From: Struthio camelus
Lineage: Eukaryota > Chordata > Aves > Struthioniformes > Struthionidae
NCBI RefSeq assembly: GCF_040807025.1
Contig: NC_090964.1
Location: 8,084,214-8,148,213, forward strand
Direction: 5' to 3'
Length of the DNA: 64,000 bases
Part shown: positions 49,901 to 60,965 of the stretch, in pieces
Numbering within the stretch: position 1 is the stretch's first letter
Layout of the letters: every line of letters begins with the position of its first letter
The notes under the pieces: model-generated
Databases searched by the model: none
Told to the model about the DNA's origin: nothing
The model's input: only the letters and a program-made list of their open reading frames with translations
Program-made: the position numbers and the translations under genes

Positions 49901-51872
49901 CCTCCTGCGCTAGTGGGAAGGTTGTCATGGGGTGGGTAAATCATCACTTCACATATCTCTGGGTCCTGTGAGCTGTCAGAAACATGGAGCCAAAAGTGGG
50001 TGGCAGCCTTGGGCAGAGCCTGTGTTGCCAAAAATTCATTGAGCCGTGAAGGTACTGCAGTTTTCTGCCTTTTACGCCTGTAGGTGTGACTGGAGCTGGC
50101 AGCTGTCCTTAGCCTGTCAGTGTTAGACTGTCGCTGCTCACTTTCTTGGGGGAGTTTTGAAGCCATCTCCTGTGTTTGTGCTGTACTGAAGGCTGAGCGC
50201 TTGGGGCCAGCCATCTCTGGAGGGGGAGCACAGAAAAACTTGCTTTTTCCTTTGCCTGCCCAGGGTGAACCTCCTGCTAAGAAATCCCGGGCCAACCCTC
50301 AGGTTTACATGGACATCAAGATTGGCAACAAACCTGCTGGGCGGCTCCAGATCCTGCTGCGCTCGGATGTGGTACCCATGACCGTGGGTGAGGAGAGGGT
50401 CAGCTTCTCTGGTGTTGTCACTTCAAATGGCGATACGGCGCTCTCACTTCTCTCTCCCGTGCCTCCAAACAGAGAATTTCCGCTGCCTCTGCACCCATGA
50501 GAAAGGCTTCGGCTTCAAAGGGAGCAGCTTCCACCGCATCATCCCCCAGTTCATGTGTCAAGCTGGAGACTTCACCAACCACAACGGCACTGGAGGCAAA
50601 TCCATCTACGGGAAGAAGTTTGACGACGAGAACTTCATTCTGAAACACACAGGTCCAGGTAGGGCCAGCTACGACAGCCAGGAGTGGGCTCCTGCCGATC
50701 GGATGAGCTCCTAGTCCCTTGGGTGAATCTCCGACGTTATCTGCAAAAGGGATGTGGCTCCACCAGCATCTCTCTGCTAGTGGGAGGTAGATATAATCTG
50801 GAAGGAGAAATGGGCTTTCTTTTGTCATTTATTCAAGCCCCTGCCTCTGAGCGGAGGCTGTCTCGGGGAGCAGTGGTGCTGTGCTAGCGGTGGTGGTGGT
50901 TTCTGAGGTGCCTGTGTGCCACGGGGAAGCGACGAGTGGATCTTAGAAGTGAGGCCGCCTGTGTATTTAACCAGGAGCACGAAATGGCTCAACACCATCA
51001 ATGGCAAAATTTGCTCTGTCTTAACCTGGGCTGGGCTGACGCTAAGAGCCCCAAATTGAGATCTGTATTGGCCAAACGCTTCCCCCTCTGTGTAAGCTGT
51101 CGTGATTGGATGGTTGTGTATCACCTACATTCAGCAAGCAGAAATGCGTGGTTCTCCTGCTCTCCATAAGCCCTTTTAAATCCCAGTTTTATAATAATGG
51201 AGTCAGAGTTTCAAAGCTGCTTTCCTGTTTGATTTTAAGGGAAGAATGTCACAGTAAAAATGTGGACATTAGAAAAGGAGCAAAAAGCAAGCAGGTTTAT
51301 CTCCCTTACAAACACCTTTTCTGTTACTACAGCTAAAAAAAGATGAACAATCTCTAACACCCTTTCCATTTTTCATGCCTGGAAGTGCTGCTCTCTCTGC
51401 ATAATCGGTTTCCACCAGTGGCTGTAGAGTTTAATTTTCAGAGACTCTCCTAAAACTGTCAGCATTTTGTGGGGCCTGGAAATGGGTTTTGGTGAGGGGT
51501 TTGCGTGCTGGAGCTCCTTGCCCCCACGCCAGTGATACCACCAAGCTTTTTCATCGCAGGGCTGTTATCGATGGCAAACTCTGGTCCAAACACCAACGGC
51601 TCCCAGTTCTTCATCACGTGCGATAAAACAGATTGGCTGGACGGGAAGCACGTGGTGTTCGGCGAGGTGACGGAGGGCATGGATGTGGTGCGGCAGATCG
51701 AGGTAGGAGCCGGCAGCGAGAAGGCCAGGGCACTGCCCACCTCGTTTCTGCCCTTCAGCTTCTTACCTTCAATTCCTGTCCCTGTTTTACTCTTTTCTTG
51801 AAGGCTCAAGGTACCAAAGATGGGAAACCGAAGCAGAAAGTGATCATCTCAGACTGCGGGGAGTATGCGTGA
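46926..51872 (+). CDS. PPIE: PPIE, peptidyl-prolyl isomerase E (Cyp33)
   Basis: There are ten coding exons: 46926-46956, 47039-47137, 48102-48145, 48600-48626 (27 nt), 49207-49288, 49723-49823, 50264-50387, 50473-50658, 51560-51702 and 51804-51872. They give 906 nt, 301 residues plus stop, equal to human. Residues about 5-83 are an RRM ([13 protein letters not shown] with [19 protein letters not shown]); 140-300 are the cyclophilin domain with [40 protein letters not shown] and a C-terminal IISDCGEYA. The catalytic Arg of the FHRII motif and the Trp of the WLDGKHV motif are kept. Human CQGGD is CQAGD here and human MTAEN is MTVEN; neither should abolish activity. PPIE is nuclear: it binds RNA, joins the spliceosome at activation and also binds MLL/KMT2A. 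In human the gene at this map position is the pseudogene PPIEL; here it is intact. Confidence 0.96.
47190..48056. repeat. large minisatellite filling PPIE intron 2
   Basis: Most of the 964-bp intron consists of degenerate units of about 20-30 bp built on catcctggggctc, with variants such as catcccagggctc and tggtcctgggactc, joined by short linkers like accacttc or ggcctg. There are over 25 copies. Both splice sites lie outside the array. Confidence 0.8.
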
Positions 51873-52173
51873 CGTTGGCTGGTGGAGGAGGCTGGATGAG
51901 GTGGCTGTCTCCAGCCTGGCCTGGAGGGGCTGGAGAACTATCTGGATCGGGAAGGACCTGTGACCCGCTTCCAAAGCTCAACTCCTGCGATATCCATAGA
52001 AATCACCATGCAAAGCTTGGCATGACTGCTCCAGCCTGCATGCGAGGTGGGGGATTACCTCGAGAGGAAAGCAGCCCATCTCAGAAAACATCGCATCTGA
52101 GCCTGTGACATCTCCCAAGCCAGGCAGGACCAGTTCAGCTGGTGTGTTTGGTACAGACTTTCTACTTGATGAA

Positions 52174-52179
52174 AATAAA
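52174..52179 (+). promoter_or_regulatory. PPIE: PPIE polyadenylation signal
   Basis: AATAAA about 300 bp after the PPIE stop, within gaaaataaaacc. It gives a short 3' UTR, usual for PPIE. Confidence 0.7.
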
Positions 52180-52199
52180 ACCTAGTTTTAAAAATATTG

Positions 52200-53715
52200 A
52201 GAGTCTGACCCTGGCCTTTGACTTCTCACTGGGTGGGATTGCTTTCCAGCATCACTACGTTTTGTTACGCTGAGGGTTGTGTTTGTGTTTGCCCTTGTCT
52301 TCTCAAATCCTTCCCGAATTGGCACTCCAGCTGTGGCTGCCCAGACTGGGGCAAGAAAAGCAGAGCTGGGTCTCACACAGTACTTTTCCCTCGGAAAAAT
52401 CATCGTCAGGCTCGAGCGTGGTTATTTTTGGCCTCAGGCTCTGTAATGTCTGTTCCCATCAGCAGAGGGAGGCAGGTCCTTGTCCTCGGCCAGCGCTGTC
52501 CCGCTGGGGAGTTGAGCCTGGCCTGAACGGAGGGTATTTACTTAGCTCTCTAAGTGAGAGAAGAGGGACTGGAAAAGAAGCACCAGGAAATGAATAAGCT
52601 GGGTGATAGACGAATTAAAAAAAAAGAAGAAGAATAAAAGAGCGATGAGGCTGTAGGAAGGGCTGGGAAAAGAAGAGGTTTAGTTTCTGAAGTCTGCTGT
52701 CTGGAAGGGGACAGCCACGCGCGCTACCAGGTCCTGTCGGTGGGCAGCTCTGGCTGTACACCATAAAGATGACCACATTGTTGTAAAGTGATTTAGTTGG
52801 GGCTTCCTGTGACATTATGGGCCTAGTACGGCTGGGAAGTGGTGCTTGTGGGGAGGCACATCTGTGCAGGGTTTGATTTTTGCCCAGGCATTCCCAGGGC
52901 AAGGGGAACTGGGGGGATCAGGGAAGATTTAGGTTTCAGAGGATGTTCCCTAGCGCTTGTGCTATTAGAGTCTGGTGGGGCGCTCAGGTCATTTTTTGCT
53001 GGCTCAACTACTGAAAACCAGGGGTAGTGCCTTTTCATGATAAATACTGTGTTGCTTTCATTTACCTGCTTGCTTTCCATGCTGTTTTGGGTCAGTGGGG
53101 GGGCACCTGACAACCGGGACAACGTGAGATGTGGATGCTCAAAACTCACCTGAATCAACAGACAGGCCAATCCAGCACTTAGTCCCCCTTTTTTTTTTTG
53201 TTAGTAAATAAATAAATAAAAATGCTGAAGATGGCCCTTACAGGCATCTTTGGCAATACTTGAATGGGGGAATCCTGCGCTTGGGAGGAGTTGCTCGAAA
53301 CCCTAGATCTTCTGTCGGTGCCGGGGCCAGGCTGCCCGGCGCAGTTACTGCAGCCCGAGGGGACTTCATGGTGCCGGGGGGGGGTGCCAGGGCCATCTTC
53401 CCAAAGCGGCGAGACCTTTTCCGGGGAAGCCAGGCGGCTGCAGGGAACCGGTCTTGCTTATTTTGGTGCTTGCCGCCCTCCAAGGGTTTCAGCCCTTTCT
53501 GGGTTTATTGGGATTTTTTTGTTTTTTCAGTTGGCATTTCTCCAAGCCAGGTTTGGAGAACGACACCCCCCCCCCCCCCCGGCCGGAGCTCACACTCCCA
53601 TCCCTATGGCTTGGCAGGCATTACTTTCAAGCAAATAGGTCCAATTTTAGCTGATCCTGAGGATTTTTCGTTGCGCCATCGTCTCCGCCGAACAGCATGC
53701 TGCTGTACCCTGACA
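52200..53715. other. PPIE-BMP8A convergent intergenic spacer
   Basis: Non-coding spacer between the PPIE poly(A) signal and the likely 3' end of BMP8A. It holds a (TAAA)n microsatellite at 53205-53222, a C run near 53565-53580 and a purine-rich A/G tract near 52615. No gene was recognised. Confidence 0.5.
53205..53222. repeat. (TAAA)n microsatellite
   Basis: Four TAAA units follow a T run, in the PPIE-BMP8A spacer. Confidence 0.75.
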
Positions 53716-53770
53716 TTTATTAAAAAACAAACAGCAGGAAAAACTACCTGTTTACTTTCCAAACTGGGCG

Positions 53771-53776
53771 TTTATT
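53771..53776 (-). promoter_or_regulatory. candidate distal BMP8A polyadenylation signal
   Basis: The + strand TTTATT here is AATAAA on the minus strand, about 700 bp after the BMP8A stop. Another lies at 53716-53721. If either is used, the palindromic microsatellite at 54164-54341 is in the BMP8A mRNA. Confidence 0.35.
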
Positions 53777-53805
53777 TTATTACAGTGTCGCAGCTCAATA
53801 CAGCT

Positions 53806-53834
53806 CCCCCCCCCCCCCCAAAAAAAAAAAAAAA
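53806..53834. repeat. compound (C)14(A)15 homopolymer
   Basis: Fourteen C are followed by fifteen A, the same architecture as 38338-38373, 15.4 kb away. Confidence 0.85.
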
Positions 53835-54163
53835 CACACCTAGTTGGCGGAGGTTTTTTTTTTAAACTTTAAGTAAACAGGAGCGGGTTAGCCAGCCAGC
53901 GCCTTAACTGCCTGACAGCGCTTTGCTCCGGGGAACCAGAAGCGCTGCTTAGCGCCGGGTTCGTTAGCCAGACGCGGCTGGATGCAGCTAAACCCCAGTG
54001 CAGCGCCGCTGCCGCCTCCCTTGCCCTAATTACCCGTCAGCCTAGACTGCCTCCAATAATAATTAAGAGAGCAGAAGCCCGCGAGCCCAGCGGCTCGGGA
54101 GGAAGATACATGAGCCACGACCAAAACAGACACGTAACCACCAACAGAGTCTCTCTTGCGCGT

Positions 54164-54341
54164 GCAAATATATATATTTTATATATAAATATATATATGT
54201 ATGTATGTATCTATGTATATGTGTGTATATATGTGTGTGTGTGTCTGTATTTTATATATATTTTATATATATAGACATACAGACACACACACAGACACAT
54301 ATACATACATGCATACATACATACATATATATATGTGTGTC
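54164..54341. repeat. palindromic TATG/CATA microsatellite
   Basis: The (TATG)n, (TG)n side at about 54198-54248 is mirrored as reverse complement by the (CA)n, (CATA)n side at about 54275-54327. An AT-rich TTTATATA loop lies between them. The arms are about 50 bp with few mismatches. It lies 3' of the BMP8A stop on the minus strand and would form a long hairpin in the RNA. Confidence 0.75.
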
Positions 54342-54413
54342 TCGTTAAGTGCAGTAAAAGAATAAAAGTTTGATATTATTTACATCCAGTTTGGGGAAGG
54401 CGAGTTGGGAGGG

Positions 54414-54419
54414 TTTATT
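54414..54419 (-). promoter_or_regulatory. candidate proximal BMP8A polyadenylation signal
   Basis: AATAAA on the minus strand only about 55 bp after the BMP8A stop codon. Such a short 3' UTR would be unusual, so a distal signal may be preferred. Confidence 0.3.
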
Positions 54420-54472
54420 ATTATCATCAATCAATTCTTTTTCACTCTTAGGGGCTTCGCCGGGGGGGGGGC

Positions 54473-57311
54473 TCAGTGGCAGCCGCACGACTTCACCACC
54501 ATGTTGCGGTGCTTCTTGAGGATGACGTTGTTGTTGCTGTCGTAGTAGAGGACGGAGGTGGCGCTGAGCTTGGTGGGGGCGCAGCAGGCCTTGGGCACGG
54601 CTTCGGGCTTCATCAGGTGCACCTGGGGACGGAGCGGCCCCGTGAGCCCCCCCCGACCCCGGCGCCAGCCTGCCCCGAGCCTGCGTGACGGGGCACATTA
54701 TTTCCAGCTTTTCATTAAAAAATAATACGTATTCTGCACTCTCGGCAGCCCGCGCGGCAGTTTGCGTTGGCCGGGGCTCGGGGCACCGCGCAGCCCCTGC
54801 TCGGCGCTGTGATTTCGGCACCGTGCATGCACCAGCGGTTAAAAAAAAAAAAAAAAAACCAAGAAAGGTGGGGAAAGGGCAGTGCCAGGCGTGCAGCAGC
54901 CGCTCTGCCCGCTGGGCCCCCCGCCCCCCCCATCGAAGGCCAGGAAGGTGCCCGGGGACCCGCGCGCTCCCCGGCCGCACTGACCAGGGACTGCAGGATG
55001 GCGTGGTTGGTGGCGTTCATGCACGAGTCCAGCGGGAAGGCGCACTCGCCCTCGCAGTAGTAGGCGGCGTAGCCTTGCGGGGCGATCACCCAGTCCTGCA
55101 AGGAGGCCCCCCCCCCCAACTGGTTACGGCACCGCTTTTCGTTCCCCCCCCCGCCAAAACCCCGCACTGAGCCCACCCTGGTCCTGCAAAGTCGACGCCT
55201 CGCTCGCCGGCCGGGGTTTCGGGCGGAGGGAAGAGCCGTTCGGGGGGGGGGGTCACCGGGCTGCTGGGGGGGGGGGGGCGGATTCAGGTTGTCGCAGGTC
55301 GTGTTTGCATGAGTAACCCCGGGACGGCGCTGCCGCGAGCCCGCCGGCCCCACGCGCGGCACCGCTCTTACCGCTGCAAACCGCCGTAGCCCCCCGAAAG
55401 GCTGCGCTGGAAGCGCGCCCGGAGGACAGGGTCTGGGGTTTGGGGGTTTTCCCCCCCACACACACACTTTTGCATTCGCTTTTCCCGGGAGAAGGGGCAG
55501 CAGCGGGTTTGGCGGGGGGGGGGATTACCAGCCAGCCGAGGTCCTGGAAGCTGACGTAGAGCTCGTGGCGCCGGCAGACCTGCCGGCCGGCCGCGGCGTG
55601 GACGTCGTCTGCGGGGAGGGAGCGGGCTCAGGCGGCGGCCCCCCAGCGCCGGCGGGCGCCGCTGCATCCTCCCGTCCACCCCCGGCGCCGCTCGGGGCGG
55701 AGGGAAGGAGAAGGGGACCGGCCTCGCGCTCCGTTGCTCCCGCGTCCGGATAAATCTCAGCTCTGCTCCCGCCCGAGCCGCCGCCGAGGTTTCCCCGCTC
55801 CCCGCGCCCGCCCGAAGCCCCCAGTGCGGCGAGGCCGATATTCGGCCCCGAAACCTAACGGCTTGCGCAAAACGACCCTAATCCTGGGAAAACAGAGCCC
55901 GCAACGGCAGCCCACCCGGAGCCGTGTTTCGGGGCTGGAAGAGGTATTGCAGAAAAAGCTCCGTCCTAACAAAAGACCCCTTGACTGGGGCAACAGCGGA
56001 GCCTTGTGTTTCAGATAAAGCCCATTTCTTCCCCGGCACGCGCAGCCCGCAGCCCGCCGCCGCCGCCCCGGGAGGTTTCGCCCTCCGGCGCTCCTACCGA
56101 ATATTCCCGGCAGCTTGTTTGGATGCGGGAGGTCATTCGTCTTCTTGGGCTGCCTCTTCCGCAGCGGCTTGGCTGCCCGGGTGGCTCGCACGGCGCTGGG
56201 GCTCGCCCGGAAAAAAGTCACCATGAAAGGCTGCTTGGAGCGCGGCCCGCGGCGCCCCAGCAGCCCGGCCAGCCCGGGGTCCACGCTGTGCCCTGCAGCG
56301 GCGGGAGGAACAGCGGGCGCGCGTGGGCCTCGCGGCACGCCGCCGCGGCCGCCCCTCGGCAGGGGGACGGCCGGGAGCTGCCCGGCCCCGACCCGCCCCC
56401 CCCCCCAGGTGGGAGATGCTCTTTGCAGCTCTCAGCCCTTTCCACCGCCTCCCGCTCGCCCCGAACCACGCGCCGGGACGCCTCTGGAGCAGATTTTGGT
56501 GAAAAGAGGGTTAATCCTCCAAAAAAAAAACAAAAACAAAACCGAACACCCCACGCCTGACAACCCCTCCAGGTAAAGGGTTCGTCAAGCGGCTGCCGCT
56601 GTTGCGGCCGTACCGGGAATCCCATCAGCTGCCGGCCAGGGGCCTCCGACCCGTGGCGGTCCGGCCCCACTTACCCTCGTCCGTCTCCACGTACAGCCGC
56701 AGCCCCAGGTTGTATTTCCGATCCGCTAACCAGTGGTTGCCGGCGGCCGTGACGTCGAAGACCAGCCAGCCCTCGGTGCCGGCCCGGAGGTCCTGCACGT
56801 CTAGCAGGAATAAGTCAGATTCCCTAGAGAAACGGGGGGGGGGGGGGAAGAGCAGGTGAGTAACAGCGCCGAAAGGCCGTGCCACCGCGTGGCGCAGACA
56901 GCCGGGCAGTTTTCAGCCACTTGGCCAAAAAAACCCACCCTCCCAACCGTGGTGCAAACGCCGGATGGGTCATTGACCCCCGTGCGAAAGCTGCGGGAAC
57001 GAGCCGGCCGCGGCGTTCCTGGTTTATCCGGTATTTGCCCGGTGGTAGGAAGAGCCAGCAGCGGGCACGGGGCTGGCCGGGGGGGGGGGGTCCCCGTCCC
57101 CGTCCCCGTCCCCGTCACCTGTTGGCGTGCTCGGCCGCCACCTCGTAGATGCTGACGTGGAGGGTGCTGTTGGCGTGGCGGGTGATGCCGCGCGCCTTGT
57201 AGATGCGAAACTCGGCGGCCGTCACCGTCTCGCCCGTGGGGATCTGCGTCAGGTCGAATCTGAACTCCTTCCAGTAGGGCTTCGGGGAGAAGATGTCCCT
57301 GTCCTGCTCCA
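54473..57311 (-). CDS. BMP8A: BMP8A, bone morphogenetic protein 8 (exons 2-7, 5' partial)
   Basis: Minus-strand exons in transcript order are 57311-57119, 56823-56675, 56292-56098, 55608-55529, 55095-54985 and 54622-54473 (TGA): 193, 149, 195, 80, 111 and 150 nt, the BMP5-8 exon pattern. They encode the later part of the TGF-beta propeptide ([54 protein letters not shown]), a probable furin site RATR, and the mature ligand ([59 protein letters not shown]) ending VVKSCGCH. The extra cysteine in LDSCMN, where BMP5/6/7 have tyrosine, identifies BMP8. Exon 1 (signal peptide) is not in the window and should lie beyond 64 kb. It is a secreted ligand signalling through SMADs; in mammals it is linked to germ cells and brown fat. 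Human has two copies, BMP8A and BMP8B; synteny with PABPC4 and HEYL points to the BMP8A position. Confidence 0.94.
57091..57115. repeat. (TCCCCG)n microsatellite
   Basis: Four TCCCCG units abut the donor side of BMP8A exon 2 (exon edge 57119), preceded on the + strand by a G run. Confidence 0.8.
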
Positions 57312-58179
57312 CTGCGAAAGGAAAGGGTCAGGGTGGCCGGGCCAGGCTGGGCCGGTCCCTGCCGGGTGACCGTCCCGCCCGACGGACCCTCAGCCGCCAG
57401 GATCTGGTGCAATTCCCATCGCCTTGATCTTCCCCCCGACGCAGGGACAACCCCCCCCGCCCCAGTCCGGTGCCCGTTTCAAGCACCCTGCAAGGCGGCT
57501 GCGTTTCTGTCCCCGCGCTGGGCTGGCGGCTCTCGCCCTGCATCGGCTGCTGCAAATCCCCATCCTTCCTCTCCTGCGACTGTCTAATCCCTCTCCAAAA
57601 CCCCCAGGAGCGGCTAACCCATCATCGCCCAGAACCGAGTTAGGAGCACGGCGGCATGCGAGGCAGTGCGGCCGGCACGTCCCCAGCCCGGTTCAGCCCC
57701 GGCCCCCCGCCGAGCCGCCTCCGTGCAGGCCCCCACGGCATGCGAAGGGTTAAAAACCCCTTCCCCGCTGCATGAAACCCCCCCTGAGATGAGGCAGCCC
57801 GGTGGCCCTGCTGGAAAGGGCAGTGGGAAAAGCGCTTCGGGAGCAGCGGGCTGGCTGCCAGCTCGGGGGTTTGCTCCGGCTGTGGTTTCGGAGGGAATAT
57901 TTCCTTTCTTAATAGCGCACTCAACGGGCAGTGATTTATTGGGTCGGGATTGGAGGGGTTTGGTCGGGGGGGCTGTTTGGGGGTTTGGCGCCCGCTGGCC
58001 ATCGCTGGGGCATCCGCGCTCGCCCTCCCTCAGCTCACCGACGCCGGGGGGGGTCACGGCAAGTCATAAACCTCACGGATCCCGGTCGCTCGCGCCCGGC
58101 ACAACATCAGGCAAAGCCTCCGCGGGGCTCAGGGGCGCACGGCTGGCTCCGCTTTTTGCTAAAAACAACTATTCTTTAA

Positions 58180-58690
58180 AAAAAAATTTAGGCCTTTTTT
58201 TCCCCCCCCCCTTTTTTCCTCTCTCTCAACTATATGTCTCAGCTAAGCTGATGAAATGAAACTTTTTCAAACTGCCCGAGTTTGAGGGGGGGGGAATTGT
58301 CAGGTGACAACTGTTGTCTGTAAAAAAATCAAACCTTGCTTTTTACTCAAAGCATCTACTTTCTGCAGAAACCTGGTGCATATTGAAAACGGAAACGTCT
58401 TGTGATTTTTTTTTTTAATTTAAATTAAGGCCATCAAACAGAACAAATACTGTATTTCTTTATGGAAATACATACCCACACAGTTTCTATAATATGTAAT
58501 TATTTTCTTCAAACTGCTCTTTAAAAATATTCCAGGCTGCCATGACTGAATATAATTAAAGCGATTAAAACTCCTCCTGCTTCAAGCATAAAAGAAATGT
58601 AGCGAACCTGACCCAGTGCGGCTCGTTTTTCCCCCAACCAAACATGCATGTTTTTTAATGCAACTTTTGACTGATTCCAGGGGGGAAAAA
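58180..58690. promoter_or_regulatory. AT-rich island in BMP8A intron 1, candidate enhancer
   Basis: About 500 bp of AT-rich sequence with TAATTA-type, TTAAA and CATGACTGAATATAATTAAA-like motifs sits between GC-rich flanks. The abrupt composition change and clustered homeodomain-type cores resemble conserved non-coding elements. Conservation cannot be tested here. Confidence 0.35.
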
Positions 58691-60550
58691 AATTCCAAAT
58701 TCGATGACACTCCGTAAGGTTTGCCCGTCCCGTTTGGTTGGGGGCTGGTGTTTCCCACGCGGGAGAAGGTGGGAGCCCTTCCTGCCTCCAGCACGGGGCA
58801 GCCCTGACAGGTTTTTTTGGGCTGAAAACTGCTTAGGTGCAACTTTTATGACCTTTTCCTTGGAAAATCAAAGCACACAAGCCCCTTTTGGGCAGGACAC
58901 GGCAAAGACCGCGTGGGGCCAGGGCCGCTGCCGGGTTTGTCCACGGAGAGCGAGCGGCACGGCGCTTCTCTCCAAACGGCGTGCCGAGATTTTAATTATG
59001 CATTAGTGGGCCTTTTTAAAAAAAAAAAAAAGCCAAAAAAAACCCAAAACCCAAAAAACACATTCCCTCCAGCTACTGGGTTCACCACAAGCTATGTTTT
59101 AAAAAAAGCACAGGACAGGCCGGCCCGGGGCGGATGCGGAGAGCGCTTCCTGCTCCCGCGGTGCGGGCTGGCACGGCGGCCGCGCGCTGCCCCGGCCGGG
59201 ACCCCCGGCCCCGAGACCCTTCCCCTCCAGCAGCCTGGAAACCCCTTTGCTGTATTTTCTTTTCTTTTTCCTTTTTTTTCGCCATCCATCGCATTCCCCT
59301 CGTTGAAGAAGCGATGCGGTATCGCTCCTTCTGGTGGACGTTTGCCCTGGGGAAAGCTGCCGGGTGCCCGGCGGGACCCGCTCGCTACTAAAACCCATGC
59401 TGAGGGCTCAGAAAACCCTACATGTCTGCAATGAGGGGTTTTACCAGAATCCTTTACATTTGTCATATCTGATTGACAAGCATGCATTCAGGGAAGGGCA
59501 GCGGGAATTGTTGTGGCAAGTTTTGTGGGACACGGCCCTGCAGCGGGTCCCGCTCCCCAGCCGGGAATTTTCTGCCCTGCGGAAAACTAACGTGGGGGGA
59601 GAGGGTGGGGGAGGATTCGTGATGAAGCCTCAGCTTCTGAGCTCAGCATTTGAGTTTCAACCCGCTGAGCCATTTGGGGGAGGCAAGGAGACCCCAGCAG
59701 AGCCGTGCCTGCTCCGGAGGGATTTGGGGCTGCTGAGATGCTCTGCACGGGAGGGACAGAAACGGGGCTGGTGGTAGACGGCGGATAAGGTGGAGGAGAA
59801 AAGCCCAGGGGATTCCCAGGCAGCAGCTGACCGGGAATGAGAAACCTAAGCAAGACGGCAATTAGCCACGCACCTTGATGAACCGAATCAGCTGGACGTA
59901 ATGGCCCGCTTCCACGTCCTGGGGGTGAAAGCCCAGGAGCAACCCCTGCTTTCCTCTCCCTTCGCTGGCTGTTAAAGCAGGAGTTTAGAAAAGGAAACTC
60001 CCTTTGCGGGAGGGGAGCAAAGTGACTCCCCTCTGCACGGCCCTTGGGTGGGAGCCGCAGCGCGAAGGCGGCGGCGGGGCCTGGGCCCGTCCCGGCGGGC
60101 CCGCGCTGCGCTCGTGGCGGCGGCTAATGGGGCCGGCTTGGCTGGGAAAATTAGGAGTGGCTGCAAAATTACAGACCGGCAGCGGGGACGAGGGCGCCGG
60201 GTCCGCGCGGGCGCCTGAAGCCCTTTCGCCAGCTGGGAGCGGAGCGGCTCAGCCAGGATAACAGTTACCGGCCCGGCAGCGGGGACCCGTCCAGCCTCTC
60301 CCCGTGGGCTCCCGGCGATCGATTTGGGGAGGGGGGTGACTCAGCTCTACAGCCAACCCACAATTACCCGTGGGCGGATTATCCGGATGGCGGATTAGAC
60401 ACGCTAAAAAAACCCAAGGCAAGCTCTTCGCTTTCCTTGCGCCCCTCCTTTGGCAGTTACCGCCGCTCTCCTAAAGGATGCTGCTTCTTTCCCTAAAGCC
60501 GAGCACCCCGGCTACGCTATGTGCTTCCACCACCCCCAATACACATAACT

Positions 60551-60618
60551 TCACACACACGTTTATATACATATGTATGTATATATACACACACACACAC
60601 ACATATATATATGGATAT
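60551..60618. repeat. (CA)n / (TA)n microsatellite
   Basis: CA repeats and TATG/TATA repeats in BMP8A intron 1. It is partly self-complementary. Confidence 0.75.
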
Positions 60619-60769
60619 GTATCCTGAGCGGAGTTGCTGCCTCCCGGGGATGGGGACGGGGACGCGGGGCTCCCGCCCGCCCGGCTGAGCCCCGGCCCCG
60701 CTCACTCCCCCCCGGCGCGCCGAGGGGCGACGGGGACGGCTTCCCCTTGCCCCGCTCGCCCGGTTATTT

Positions 60770-60965
60770 TTAGCGGCGCTTTTTCATTGTGAACTTTCTG
60801 CCTGCACGCACTGTTTCTATAAAGGACGCATCAGTCGTAATTACTAGTCCTGGCCGCCTCCGAACGGTGCCCATGATCATTTCGGACATGAAATTAAAAG
60901 GAAACGCCAGGATATTCGACCACATCAAGTGCTCTGACTCTTAAAATAGGTTTAAACGAGATGCA
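60770..60965. promoter_or_regulatory. AT-richer island in BMP8A intron 1
   Basis: About 200 bp with TTTTCATTGTGAA, TCGTAATTACTAG and ATGATCATTTCGG motifs between GC-rich flanks. This is a weaker candidate regulatory element. Confidence 0.25.

Noticed and set aside
55230-55281. Paired G runs as a transcript G-quadruplex in BMP8A
   Set aside because: The G runs are on the + strand while BMP8A is transcribed from the minus strand, so the RNA carries C runs; only a DNA template quadruplex is possible.
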